Shown one piece after another: positions 18,512-27,044 of a stretch of 64,000 nt of DNA; positions within the stretch are counted from its first letter, which is position 1, and every line of letters begins with the position of its first letter. The stretch covers positions 145,186 to 209,185 of the forward strand of contig CAZVMN010000005.1 of assembly GCA_964629015.1 (NCBI GenBank). Reading direction: 5' to 3'. Source of the DNA: Oceanococcus sp964629015. Its GTDB lineage: Bacteria > Pseudomonadota > Gammaproteobacteria > Nevskiales > Oceanococcaceae. The translations under genes and the position numbers were made by a program. A model generated the notes under the pieces. It did no database searches and was not told the origin of the DNA. It worked only from the letters and a program-made list of their open reading frames with translations.

Positions 18512-19093
18512 TCAAGCTGCCGCGCGGACGGACACCACAGGATTGAGACGGCCCCAGCGCGCGGCGCGGGGCAAGCGTTTTTCCAACCACGGCGGCAAGC
18601 CTTCCAGGCCCAGCACATTGCTTTCGTGCTCACCTTCGGCCATGAATTCGCGCGTGCCCATGAGGTAATCGAACCAGGGTTTGGTCACACACCAGTTGGC
18701 GCTGGGGTTGCGTCCCATGTGGTGGTCGTAGTGCCAGCGCAGCCGGGATTGCCCCCAGGCTGGGTGCAAATGTGATTTCTTGTGTACGCGGTAGTAGTTG
18801 GCTGCGCTGTACCACAGGGTGCCGACATAAAAGGGCGCGAGCGGAAAAAGCGGGGCCACCGCCACGGAACTGGCGATCAAGGCCCAGGCTTCCTTGCCTT
18901 GAGCGTGCAGGCCGAGCGGGAACCGTTCGTAGTTGGGGTCGTAGTAGTCATTGCGGCGCACCGAGCCGTGATGGCCGTGAAAGTGGAAAGACCAGAAGGT
19001 GCCGCGTTTCTTGCCCATACCGTGCAGGACATGTTTGTGCACGACCCATTCCACCGCGTTGGCGGTGACCAGACCCAGCGGTATGCCGATCAT
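18512..19093 (-). CDS. Fatty acid hydroxylase / sterol desaturase superfamily membrane protein
   Basis: 193 residues with the histidine clusters of the di-iron membrane hydroxylase family: EWVVHKHVLH, HFHGHHG, HKKSHLH and HYDHHMG, between hydrophobic segments. Members hydroxylate or desaturate lipids at the inner membrane using O2. It overlaps the GntR regulator upstream by ATGA, so the two form one operon and the regulator probably responds to the same lipid or acyl compound. Substrate is not identifiable. Confidence 0.88.
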   Translation of the reverse strand: MIGIPLGLVTANAVEWVVHKHVLHGMGKKRGTFWSFHFHGHHGSVRRNDYYDPNYERFPLGLHAQGKEAWALIASSVAVAPLFPLAPFYVGTLWYSAANYYRVHKKSHLHPAWGQSRLRWHYDHHMGRNPSANWCVTKPWFDYLMGTREFMAEGEHESNVLGLEGLPPWLEKRLPRAARWGRLNPVVSVRAAA

Positions 19094-19830
19094 TTGTCTG
19101 CACCTGGTGGTTTGCCGAGCTGCTGCAGCAATGACTCGATCGCGCTGCCCCCCAGTGCGACGTGGGCCGCGGCGTGACGGTGAGCGGCTTGGGTGTCGCC
19201 ACGACGCAGAGCCTGACTGAGCGCCGCAAGACCGTCGATGTCGCGAAACTCAGCACGCATTACCGCGGTCAGCAGCGGGCGGATGCTGCTGTAGGTTTTC
19301 TCCAGCGAATTGAACGCCAGCTGAAAGGCGATGTTGTTGCTGCCGTCTATAAGCAGACGCCAGTACTCCAAGGCCAGGATCTGGAGCTGGGCATCGTCAT
19401 GCTGAGCCTCGCGCATGCCCTGAATCAAGGCATCAAGCTGGTCAGCCAGCGACGCGGGATGGGGGTTGCGAGCGGCGGCGGCGGCCACCGTCGGAGCGAG
19501 GCTTTGACGCAAGCTCAAAATTCCACGGGCCACATCAGCATTGATTTGACCGGCGGTATCGATGAGCAGGCTGGGCAGCAATTCCAGGCCGGCCTCGCGG
19601 CGCCAGTCGCAGACCTGGGTCGCGCCCCCGTGGCGAACCACCACTAAGCGGGCCTGCTGGAGGCGCTTGAGCGCTTCGCGCACGGCACCGCGATTGACCC
19701 CCAAAAGCTCGGTGAGAATGCGTTCCGAGGGCAGTTCTTCGCCGGCTGCGAGGTCATCGGTGAGTATGCGGTCGCGCAGCTGCGCGTAGACAGCTTCCGA
19801 CAGCGAGCGTTTTTCGACCGTTTGAAACAT
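19090..19830 (-). CDS. FadR-subfamily GntR transcriptional regulator
   Basis: 246 residues. An N-terminal winged helix (SEAVYAQLRDRILTDDL ... LPSERILTELLGVNRGAVREALKRL) is followed by an all-helical FCD ligand domain. This is the FadR/GntR subfamily, which typically binds acids or acyl-CoA. It leads an operon with the fatty-acid hydroxylase-like gene and has a GGAGAGG ribosome-binding site. A short palindrome in its own promoter is a plausible autoregulatory operator. Confidence 0.9.
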   Translation of the reverse strand: MFQTVEKRSLSEAVYAQLRDRILTDDLAAGEELPSERILTELLGVNRGAVREALKRLQQARLVVVRHGGATQVCDWRREAGLELLPSLLIDTAGQINADVARGILSLRQSLAPTVAAAAARNPHPASLADQLDALIQGMREAQHDDAQLQILALEYWRLLIDGSNNIAFQLAFNSLEKTYSSIRPLLTAVMRAEFRDIDGLAALSQALRRGDTQAAHRHAAAHVALGGSAIESLLQQLGKPPGADK

Positions 19831-19849
19831 CGGCCTCTCCTATCATCTA

Positions 19850-19859
19850 ATCAGCTGAT
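19850..19859. promoter_or_regulatory. Candidate GntR operator
   Basis: ATCAGCTGAT is a perfect 10-base palindrome 20 bases upstream of the GntR start codon, in an AT-rich patch. GntR/FadR-type regulators often bind short palindromes in their own promoter. Assignment is by position only. Confidence 0.4.
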
Positions 19860-19905
19860 CATACCAGTTGATTGGGACGTGTCCAGAGCCGCGTCGTTGG
19901 TCAAC

Positions 19906-20364
19906 TCAGCGTGGTGTCCAGTAGCGCTGCATTTCCAGATACGTGAAAGATGCTGACCACGTGATCATGAGCAGCCCAACGACCGACTCCACCCCAACCA
20001 GGATGCGAATCGCACCATGCGGGATGAGATCGCCGTAGCCCAGGGTGGAATAGGTCGTTGCCGAGAGATACATCGCATCGACCCAATTCAAACTGACTTG
20101 GCCGCCGGAAATGCCGCCGAGCAACGGAAATTGAGTGGCGATGTGTATACCCAGGCCAAAAATTCCAATTTCGATCAGATGCAGCGTCAACAGCAGGGCG
20201 ATCAGCACCAGCATACGCAGGCGTGCCGGCACATGACGCCAACGCGGCAAGGCATTGTTCAGCGTATTCAAACCCTCGTAATGCAGGGTCACAGTGAGAG
20301 CAACCACGCCCAGGGTCAGAAGCATGGCCGTGGCAGGGGCAGACAGAATCACAGGGCCATCCAC
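19906..20364 (-). CDS. Two-helix potassium channel family protein
   Basis: 152 residues with several hydrophobic helices and the pore signature TTYSTLGYGDLIP, i.e. a TxGYGD selectivity filter between the last two helices, as in Ion_trans_2 channels. No RCK or cyclic-nucleotide domain follows, so gating is not evident. The gene diverges from the universal stress protein gene and shares its intergenic region, including the ANR boxes at 20424-20462. Confidence 0.85.
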   Translation of the reverse strand: MDGPVILSAPATAMLLTLGVVALTVTLHYEGLNTLNNALPRWRHVPARLRMLVLIALLLTLHLIEIGIFGLGIHIATQFPLLGGISGGQVSLNWVDAMYLSATTYSTLGYGDLIPHGAIRILVGVESVVGLLMITWSASFTYLEMQRYWTPR

Positions 20365-20423
20365 GTTGTGGTGGGGTTATTAGTGTATGCGATGTAGTGA
20401 AACCGCTTCGCGAACTTTGGCGC

Positions 20424-20437
20424 TTGATCCAGATCAA
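20424..20437. promoter_or_regulatory. ANR/FNR box upstream of universal stress protein
   Basis: TTGATCCAGATCAA is an exact match to TTGAT-N4-ATCAA, centred about 84 bases before the usp start codon. usp genes are known ANR targets in pseudomonads, and an ANR gene lies in this window. Confidence 0.85.
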
Positions 20438-20448
20438 TGCAGGTGATG

Positions 20449-20462
20449 TTGATGTCGATCAC
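20449..20462. promoter_or_regulatory. Second, near-consensus ANR/FNR box
   Basis: TTGATGTCGATCAC matches the box except for the last base and is centred 25 bases downstream of the perfect box. Its centre at 20455.5 would put a class II start site near 20497, 18 bases before the usp ATG. Confidence 0.5.
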
Positions 20463-20514
20463 GCTGATGCTGGAGACCTTGCGTTGACATAGCCAACCAT
20501 TCGGAGCGACCACC

Positions 20515-21396
20515 ATGAAGAGCCTGTCCAAGATCGTACTGGCCAGTGAATTCTCAAACACCTGTGACAGCGCGCGTCAGCATGCCCAAGCCCTGGCTTT
20601 GCGCAGTGGCGCGGAATTGCATGTCGTTCACGTCCAGGTGCTGCATGGCGATCAATTCGGTTGGGCCGGCATACCCAATATCAAAGCCGTTGAAACCGCC
20701 ATGGACCAAATGTCCGATACCCGTATGGCGCGCTTTGTCAGCGGTTTGGAAGGGCGAGTGACTCAGGTGGTCATGCGCGATATCAGCGCGGCGCCGGCCA
20801 TTTTGCGTTACGCCGCAGACGAGAAAGCCGATCTGATTGTGATGGGCACGCATTCACGCAAGGGTGTTGATCGCTTGTTTATGGGCAGCGTGGCGAGTGA
20901 GGTGATTCGTCGTTCGGAGTGGCCGGTGTTGGCGATCGGGCCGCAGCAGGACTTTCCGGAAAACGACTACCAGCACCTGCTGGCCGCGGTGGATTTTTCC
21001 GAGCCATCGAATTTGGCTTTGCGCCAGGCACGCGATATGGCCGCCGCGCGTGATGCTGATTTGATCGCGCAGCATGTGGTCGATGACCGTACCCTGCCGC
21101 CTTATTTTCAAGGGGACTTCATTGAGCCGCAGCGCGAGAGCGCCCGCTTGGCCTTGGAGGCGTTGCTGCGTCCGATGGATGCGCCGCCGCGAATCGATCC
21201 GGTCATCAGTGTCGGAAAGCCGCCTCAGCAGCTGGCCGAGACCGCGCGTGAGCACGCGATCGATCTGATCGTTGTCGGGGATGCCGGGATGTCCGTCGTC
21301 GATCGTTTTTTCCTTGGCAGCACGGCAGATCGTTTGCTGCGCATCAGTCCGTGCCCCGTCCTGGTTCACCGAGGTGATGTCGTTGGAAATCTTTGA
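20515..21396 (+). CDS. Tandem universal stress protein (UspA fold x2)
   Basis: 293 residues made of two UspA domains. Each ends with the nucleotide-binding G-x2-G-x9-G(S/T) type motif: GTHSRKGVDRLFMGSVA and GDAGMSVVDRFFLGSTA. Two-domain Usp proteins under ANR control support survival without oxygen in pseudomonads. Two candidate ANR boxes lie upstream. Its end overlaps by 20 bases the PAS protein that follows, placing it at the head of the oxygen-sensing block. Confidence 0.92.
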   Translation: MKSLSKIVLASEFSNTCDSARQHAQALALRSGAELHVVHVQVLHGDQFGWAGIPNIKAVETAMDQMSDTRMARFVSGLEGRVTQVVMRDISAAPAILRYAADEKADLIVMGTHSRKGVDRLFMGSVASEVIRRSEWPVLAIGPQQDFPENDYQHLLAAVDFSEPSNLALRQARDMAAARDADLIAQHVVDDRTLPPYFQGDFIEPQRESARLALEALLRPMDAPPRIDPVISVGKPPQQLAETAREHAIDLIVVGDAGMSVVDRFFLGSTADRLLRISPCPVLVHRGDVVGNL

Positions 21397-22276
21397 GAGT
21401 GCTCCGATGCTGACGGCAAAGGCCGCGGAACGTGAACTGGTAGCCCAGGCGCGAGCGGGCGCTGATGGCCATGTTCTGGCCAGTCTTGCTGATGTGCTGC
21501 TCAGTTATTCAGCCGCGGAACCGACAGAAGACGACAGTGCATCGATGTTCATCACGGATCGTGACGGGCTCATCTTGTGGGTCAATGCGGCGTTTACGCG
21601 CCTGACCGGCTATGCCTTTGATGAAGCGGTGGGGCGCAATGCCCGGTTGCTCAGCAGCGGGCAGCAGGGCCGGCGCTTTTATCGGCGGATGTGGGAGTGC
21701 ATAAGCAGTGGACAGGTATGGACCGCAGAAACGGTTGATCGTGATCGCTACGGTTTCCGTTATGTCATCGAGCAGAGCATTTACCCGCTGAGTCACGCGG
21801 GCGAGATTACTCACTATTTGTCAGTGCATCGTGATGCCGCGGATCAGCGCGTTCGCCGTTTGGAAGCGGAACGCCGGCGTGAGGTTGATACGGGAACCGG
21901 CTTGTTGACGGGGACCGCATTTCTGGATCGGGTGGGTGACCGCGTGCGCCAAGCGGAAACCGCCAATCGGTATTTCGCCCTGATCAGCGTGCAGTTCGCA
22001 CGCGAAGGTTTGGATCTCAAAGCTTGCGCCGTGACTTTGCGCGCCCAACTCGGCCGGGCGGACTGCGCCGGACATTTTGGTGATGGCCATGTTGGCGTGC
22101 TGGTCAACGATATGGCCAATGCGCGGGGGGCTTGTGCCTGGATCGAGCAGACACTCAAGCCTGTCTGTACGGCGCACGAGTGGCAGGCGGGCGTTGCGAT
22201 CTATCCGGATCATGGTGTCCGCGCAGATCATCTGTGGCGCATCGCCGACGACAATATCCTGGCCAGGGCGTCCTGA
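21377..22276 (+). CDS. PAS protein with degenerate GGDEF-like domain
   Basis: 299 residues from ATG 21377, which overlaps the usp end; ATG 21407 is an alternative. After about 45 linker residues comes a PAS domain (SMFITDRDGLILWVNAAFTR ... GYAFDEAVGRNARLL) with a PAC-like tail, then a domain with the outline of a GGDEF cyclase. It keeps an opening TGTGLLTGTAFLDRV and a late HGVRADHLWRIADD. The GGDEF signature itself reads FGDGHVGVLV, so it should not make c-di-GMP. It is probably a sensory or scaffold protein. It is followed by fixL and may be co-transcribed. Confidence 0.75.
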   Translation: MSLEIFESAPMLTAKAAERELVAQARAGADGHVLASLADVLLSYSAAEPTEDDSASMFITDRDGLILWVNAAFTRLTGYAFDEAVGRNARLLSSGQQGRRFYRRMWECISSGQVWTAETVDRDRYGFRYVIEQSIYPLSHAGEITHYLSVHRDAADQRVRRLEAERRREVDTGTGLLTGTAFLDRVGDRVRQAETANRYFALISVQFAREGLDLKACAVTLRAQLGRADCAGHFGDGHVGVLVNDMANARGACAWIEQTLKPVCTAHEWQAGVAIYPDHGVRADHLWRIADDNILARAS

Positions 22277-22287
22277 GTGGTCAAAAA

Positions 22288-22312
22288 TAGTCAGATATCT
22301 AAAGTCTGACTA
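22288..22312. repeat. 8-bp inverted repeat between PAS gene and fixL
   Basis: TAGTCAGA (22288-22295), a 9-base spacer and TCTGACTA (22305-22312) are perfectly complementary, flanked by A-runs on both sides. It could be a hairpin reducing read-through into fixL or an operator. On the minus strand it would be followed by T residues, but no minus-strand gene ends here. Confidence 0.6.
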
Positions 22313-22321
22313 AAAAACGCT

Positions 22322-23446
22322 ATGCAGCAGCTTGCCGCGCGCTACACCGCGCTGATGGATGCCGCGATCGACGCGATCGTGCTGATTGATCGGCAGGGGC
22401 AAATAATCGACGCCAATCCTGCGACCTCACATCTGTTTGGTTACGACAAAGCGGATTTGATCGGACGCAATGTGTCCTTTTTGATGCCCGAGCCTTACCG
22501 TGCCGAACACGATGGCTATCTTGGGCGTTATCTCAGCGAGGGGCAGCCGCGGATTATCGGTATAGGGCGTGAAGTGCTGGCCCAGCGGCGTGACGGCAGT
22601 GTCTTTCCGATCGACTTGGCGGTCGGTGAAATCCGCAGTGAGGATGCGTCCGGCTTCGTGGGGTTTATCCGTGACCTGACCACGCGCAAAGCGATTGAAG
22701 CCAAATTGGCCGATCGCGAGCAGGAGCTGGTTCAGCAGCGCAAGCGTATCGCTGAGGTTGGTCAGCAGGGTATGTTGGCTGAACTGGCCAGCGGCATCTC
22801 ACACGAAATTAATCAGCCGTTGGCGGCAATTTCCACCTACGCCCAAGCATGCCGACGTCTGGCCGCGGATCCGGTGGCCAACACCGATGTCATCGTGCAG
22901 ACCTTGGAGAAGATCCATCAACAAGCCGAGCGGGCCGGCAAAGTGGTGCACAGCATGCGCCGTCTGGTGCGGCACCAAGGGGTGGAGGCGCAAGCGTTGG
23001 CCGTGAATGCCGTGCTTGCTGAGGTCAACTCGCTACTCGCCATGGATGCGCGCAAATTGCAGATTGTTTGTGATCTTGATCCTGCCAATCCCTGGATTCA
23101 GGGCGACGAAACCCAGTTGCAACAGGTGCTGGTTAACTTGGTGAGCAACGCTTATGAGGCCAGTGTCGGCTCCCAGGGCGTGGCGCAGATTGAGTTGCGT
23201 AGTCGCGCTTTGAGTCGTGATTGGGTGGAGATTGCGGTGCTGGATCGTGGCGACGGTATACCCGAGCAACTCGCCGATCAGGTGTTTCGCCCCTTCATTA
23301 CCGGGCGCAAGGAGGGGCTCGGGCTCGGACTTTCGATTAGCAAGTCGATTATCGATGCGCATGGCGGGGATCTGAGTTGTCGTGCCCGCGAAGGAGGTGG
23401 CACATGCTTTACCATCCTGTTGCCGAGGATGGGGGACGACACATGA
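22322..23446 (+). CDS. fixL: FixL-like oxygen-sensing histidine kinase with heme PAS domain
   Basis: 374 residues, no membrane segment. PAS domain 1-125 carries YRAEHDGYLGRY and RIIGIGREV. His63 aligns with the heme ligand of FixL (His200 in Bradyrhizobium), Arg69 with Arg206, Arg77 with position 214 and Arg83 with the oxygen-contacting Arg220, at matching spacings. The kinase part follows: phospho-acceptor His161 in SHEINQPLAAI, N box around LVNLVSNAYEA, G boxes DRGDGIP and EGLGLGLSISKS. It should be active at low oxygen and phosphorylate FixJ, whose gene overlaps it (ATGA). No strong ribosome-binding site precedes the ATG at 22322. Confidence 0.9.
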   Translation: MQQLAARYTALMDAAIDAIVLIDRQGQIIDANPATSHLFGYDKADLIGRNVSFLMPEPYRAEHDGYLGRYLSEGQPRIIGIGREVLAQRRDGSVFPIDLAVGEIRSEDASGFVGFIRDLTTRKAIEAKLADREQELVQQRKRIAEVGQQGMLAELASGISHEINQPLAAISTYAQACRRLAADPVANTDVIVQTLEKIHQQAERAGKVVHSMRRLVRHQGVEAQALAVNAVLAEVNSLLAMDARKLQIVCDLDPANPWIQGDETQLQQVLVNLVSNAYEASVGSQGVAQIELRSRALSRDWVEIAVLDRGDGIPEQLADQVFRPFITGRKEGLGLGLSISKSIIDAHGGDLSCRAREGGGTCFTILLPRMGDDT

Positions 23447-24066
23447 TCCAGGGACAGGTATTTGTGATTGACGACGATGAGGCTGTGCGTGATGCGACGG
23501 TCTTGCTGATGCAGTCGATTGGCTTGAAGACAGCGGCCTACGCCGATGCGCAGGCGTTTTTGGATGCCGCCCACGATCAGCACCCAGCCTGTCTGATTCT
23601 GGATGTGCGTATGCCGGGCATGAGTGGCTTGCAGTTGGCCAAGGAAGCCCATGTGCGCCGCCAAGCTTGGCCCATCATATTCGTCACCGGTCATGGCGAT
23701 GTGCCCATGGCCGTTGAAGCGATGCGCGAAGGTGCCTTTGATTTTCTGCAGAAACCGTTTCGTGAAGAGACGCTGATTCAACGTGTACAACGCGCGATTG
23801 AGCAGGACCACAACGACCAGGTTGCCGCCTCAGAGCGAGAAGAAATCGAAGAGCGCATCAAAGATCTGACCCCACGTGAGCGTGAGATTCTGCAGCGCAT
23901 TGTGGATGGGGAATCCAACAAGGTCATCGCCATTGAACTGGGCATCAGCGCGCGCACCGTTGAACTTCATCGGGCCAATGTCATGGACAAGATGCAGGCG
24001 CGTTCGCTGGCCCATTTGTTACGTCAGGTGTTGAGCGTATCCACGGCCAATGTGAAGTCGGCCTAG
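23443..24066 (+). CDS. fixJ: FixJ-like response regulator
   Basis: 207 residues from ATG 23443, overlapping the fixL stop; a GTG at 23377 would put non-receiver residues in front. The receiver domain has acidic pocket VIDDDEA, phospho-acceptor Asp54 (LILDVRMPGMSG) and the conserved Lys in FLQKPF. The C-terminal LuxR-type helix-turn-helix is LTPREREILQRIVDGESN with ISARTVELHRANVMDKM. It is the cognate partner of FixL. Likely target genes include anr, which starts 138 bases downstream. Confidence 0.92.
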   Translation: MIQGQVFVIDDDEAVRDATVLLMQSIGLKTAAYADAQAFLDAAHDQHPACLILDVRMPGMSGLQLAKEAHVRRQAWPIIFVTGHGDVPMAVEAMREGAFDFLQKPFREETLIQRVQRAIEQDHNDQVAASEREEIEERIKDLTPREREILQRIVDGESNKVIAIELGISARTVELHRANVMDKMQARSLAHLLRQVLSVSTANVKSA

Positions 24067-24204
24067 GTAGTTTCCACAGGTTCATCCCGTACTCTTCTGA
24101 GGTCAGGCTGGGGAATTCTCGCGTTGGGCGCTGCGGTAAGTCCGAATAGTGCTGAAAACCTGCCAGACGCATCCTATCCGCACACATAAAAACGGTGAAT
24201 CGGG

Positions 24205-24936
24205 ATGCTGGCTCCACACTCTTGCGACAATTGCGGATTGCGTGCGCTTTGCGATGGTGACAGTCATGAGGCCCGGTTGACCGCACCGACCCAAACGGTA
24301 CATCAACGCCGGGCGCCTTTGGCCGCTGGCGATTACTTGAGCTGGGAAGGCGAGCGCGCGCATGCGCTTTACGCGGTTCGCAGCGGTGTGCTGAAAAGCA
24401 TGAGTATCGATACGGAGGGAAACGAGCGAGTCCGCGCGTTCCATATGCCGGGCGAGCTGATTGGTCTGGATTCTTTCCACACCGGTGTGCATATGAGCAA
24501 CGTCGAGAGCCTGACCGACAGCGATGTCTGCGAATTGCCGTTCTCGCGCCTGGATGACGCACTTGCCAATGTGCCAGCTTTGCGTCGTCGTCTTTTCGAG
24601 TTGTTAAGCCTGAATTTGGCCGCTGCTCTGAATCTGGGCGGCGACTACAGCGCCGATCAGCGTATCGCAGCGTTCCTGCTGGATATGGCAGGGCGACAGG
24701 GCGCTACCCAATCTACTGATGTCATTCGCTTCGAGATGAGCCGTCGTGACATCGCCAACTACCTGCGTTTGGTGACCGAAACGGTAAGCCGTGTGCTCAC
24801 GCGCATGCGCAATGCCAACGTCATCGCGGTCAATCGTCGTCAACTTCACGTGCTGGATTTCGAGGCGCTTGAACGGATGGCCGGCCCCCTGGCGCAGACC
24901 TGTAACCATGCCAGCCAACAACGGAGGGCCGCATGA
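24205..24936 (+). CDS. anr: ANR/FNR-type oxygen-sensing transcription regulator
   Basis: 243 residues. Cys7, Cys10 and Cys16 (SCDNCGLRALC) plus Cys109 (SDVCELPF) give the four-cysteine [4Fe-4S] set of FNR, with the same C-x2-C-x5-C spacing. A cyclic-nucleotide-binding-like barrel and a Crp helix-turn-helix follow. The recognition helix ETVSRVLTRM holds the E..SR pattern that reads TTGAT-N4-ATCAA. Matching boxes lie at 20424, 31630 and 58680 in this window. The gene follows fixLJ and overlaps the downstream hydrolase by ATGA. Confidence 0.93.
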   Translation: MLAPHSCDNCGLRALCDGDSHEARLTAPTQTVHQRRAPLAAGDYLSWEGERAHALYAVRSGVLKSMSIDTEGNERVRAFHMPGELIGLDSFHTGVHMSNVESLTDSDVCELPFSRLDDALANVPALRRRLFELLSLNLAAALNLGGDYSADQRIAAFLLDMAGRQGATQSTDVIRFEMSRRDIANYLRLVTETVSRVLTRMRNANVIAVNRRQLHVLDFEALERMAGPLAQTCNHASQQRRAA

Positions 24937-25838
24937 TGACGCAAACCAATCTGGATATGGCCGCAACCAAGGTCGATATTGAACCCTTTTATGACACCGC
25001 CTCGGGCACCGTGACCTATGTGGTCTCGGATCAGGACAGCGGTGAGGCCGTGGTCATCGATCCGGTGCTGGATTTCGACCCCGACTCAGGGCGTGTCCAC
25101 AATGCCAGCGTGCAAAAGCTCGTGGATTACCTACGTAGCAAGGATCTGCGACTGCGCTGGATTCTGGAAACCCACGCCCATGCGGACCATCTCAGTGGTG
25201 CGCAGGCGCTCAAACACGAGATGGGAGGCGAAGTGGCGATCGGCGCCAATATTCGCCAGGTTCAGGACCGCTTTGGCAAGTTGTTTGATATGGCGGAGGA
25301 TAGTTGGGAAGGCGACGGAGGCTTTGATCGTTTGCTGTCCGATTGCGAGCGTCTGGCGCTGGGTGAGCACGAGATTGAGGTGATGTTTACACCTGGCCAT
25401 ACGCCTGCCTGTGCCAGCTATCGTATTGACGATGCCGTGTTCGTCGGCGACACCCTGTTCATGCCGGATGCCGGCACGGCGCGTGCGGATTTTCCCGGAG
25501 GTGATGCGCGTCAGCTCTACAGGTCCATACACCGTTTGCTCGCCCTGCCAGCGGACACACGTCTGTTCATGTGTCACGACTACGGTCTTGAGTCGCGTGG
25601 TCCGGCGTGGCAAACCACGGTGGCCGAAGAATTGGCCCGCAACACTATGATTGGCTCAGGGATCAGTGAGGAGGCGTTTGTCGCCATGCGCGAGGCGCGG
25701 GATGCGACCTTGCGCGCGCCAGCACGCATCTTGCCATCCCTGCAGGTCAACATCCGTGCCGGGCATCTGCCGCCGCCGCACGAAAACGGTATGAGCTACC
25801 TGTCCATCCCGATTAATGCACTGGGCGGTGGCGGCTGA
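24933..25838 (+). CDS. Persulfide dioxygenase-like metallo-beta-lactamase-fold hydrolase (Blh/ETHE1 type)
   Basis: 301 residues with the metal motif THAHADH (His81, His83, Asp85, His86), FTPGHTPA, GDTLFMPDAGTARADFPGG and MCHDYG. The GTARxDFPGG stretch and overall length match the ETHE1/Blh persulfide dioxygenase group rather than glyoxalase II. Members oxidise glutathione persulfide to sulfite with O2 at a mononuclear iron. Coupled by ATGA to anr, so it is co-expressed with a redox regulator. The BigR-like repressor at 41751 could belong to the same persulfide response. Confidence 0.85.
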   Translation: MMTQTNLDMAATKVDIEPFYDTASGTVTYVVSDQDSGEAVVIDPVLDFDPDSGRVHNASVQKLVDYLRSKDLRLRWILETHAHADHLSGAQALKHEMGGEVAIGANIRQVQDRFGKLFDMAEDSWEGDGGFDRLLSDCERLALGEHEIEVMFTPGHTPACASYRIDDAVFVGDTLFMPDAGTARADFPGGDARQLYRSIHRLLALPADTRLFMCHDYGLESRGPAWQTTVAEELARNTMIGSGISEEAFVAMREARDATLRAPARILPSLQVNIRAGHLPPPHENGMSYLSIPINALGGGG

Positions 25839-27041
25839 TTAGCTGTCGCGCGCCGTTACCCGGTCGCCATCCTGCAGGGATTCGGCCGGGTGCAGAATGA
25901 CCGTTTCGCCGTCAGACAAACCGCTCAGAACCTCGGCGGTTTGTGCATTCCGGTGACCGATCTGCACAGGGCTGAGGCGGGCGCGTCCATCGATGGCCCG
26001 AAACACAGCCCAGCCATCGCCCTCACGAAACAGAGCGCTGCTGGGCACGCCCAGCACCGAGTCCGCGGCCCACAGATTCACCGCGACATCGACCCGATAG
26101 CCATGGTGCAAAGCGGTCCACTGTTCGCGTGGACTGGTCAGATCGATGATCACGTTGACGCGTTGTTCTTCTACGCCAAGAGCAGAAATCTTAGTAAAAC
26201 CAAACGGTTCGACGCGCCGGACTTGGCCCTGCAGCGGTTGTTCTTGCCCCCAGTTGGTGATCTCAACGCGGGCCCCTTCCTGGATGCGCACCGCATCGCG
26301 TGAGAGCAAATCGACGACGATTTCAAGTTGTGCCGGATCGCCCAGCTCCATAAGCAGTTGTCCTGGTGCAACCACGGTTTCGCTTTGCTGGACTACGCGC
26401 AGGATGCGGCCGCTAATCGGCGCGCGTATGGGCACGATCGGGGCATTTTGAGCGTTGTCCTGCTGGGGTTGGACAACGGCCGCAGCGTTGTCGCGTTCAG
26501 CACGGCGCATCACGCTGGCCGCTTGTGCGCTGGCAACGGCGGCACGCGCTGCGCGTAAGTTCAGTTCGGCCTGATCCAGCTCCGCCTGCGACACGCTGCC
26601 ACGTTGCACCAGTTCTCGAGCGCGCTTGGCCTGACTTTGCGCATAGGCCAGTTGAGCTTCAGCACTGTGCAAATCGGCTTGCGCCAGACTGACCGCAGCC
26701 TGCGCCGTGCGCAAGCTGGCTTCGGCTTGAGCCCGGGTGCGCTGATCGAGGAACTGGGGGGCGCTGGGCACGATACGGGCCAACTCGGTGGTACCCGCTT
26801 CAACGCTGTCACCGGCACGTAGCGAGATCCGTAGCAGGTGGCCGGCGACCGGCGCCGAGACGCTATAAACGTCGTGGATACGTGCGAAGCCTTCATCGCC
26901 CACACTGATCTGCAAAGGACCATGGCTGACAGATGCAAAATCGACCGCTTGGGGTTGCGGTCGGAATGCCAGGAACAAGATGGCGATCAGAAGGCTTAGC
27001 AGCGCCAGACTGATCCAAGTTTTACGCGACGGGTGAGGCAT
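25839..27041 (-). CDS. MacA-like periplasmic adaptor (HlyD family)
   Basis: 400 residues: a single N-terminal membrane anchor (WISLALLSLLIAILFLAF), a barrel/lipoyl half, a long helical hairpin rich in Ala/Gln around residues 100-190, and the second barrel half with IVPIRAPISGRIL. This is the membrane-fusion protein of a MacAB-like exporter, encoded 3 bases after its FtsX-type permease. It is the last gene of the hemN-ABC operon and meets the hydrolase gene head-on with no gap. Confidence 0.88.
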   Translation of the reverse strand: MPHPSRKTWISLALLSLLIAILFLAFRPQPQAVDFASVSHGPLQISVGDEGFARIHDVYSVSAPVAGHLLRISLRAGDSVEAGTTELARIVPSAPQFLDQRTRAQAEASLRTAQAAVSLAQADLHSAEAQLAYAQSQAKRARELVQRGSVSQAELDQAELNLRAARAAVASAQAASVMRRAERDNAAAVVQPQQDNAQNAPIVPIRAPISGRILRVVQQSETVVAPGQLLMELGDPAQLEIVVDLLSRDAVRIQEGARVEITNWGQEQPLQGQVRRVEPFGFTKISALGVEEQRVNVIIDLTSPREQWTALHHGYRVDVAVNLWAADSVLGVPSSALFREGDGWAVFRAIDGRARLSPVQIGHRNAQTAEVLSGLSDGETVILHPAESLQDGDRVTARDS

Positions 27042-27044
27042 GAA

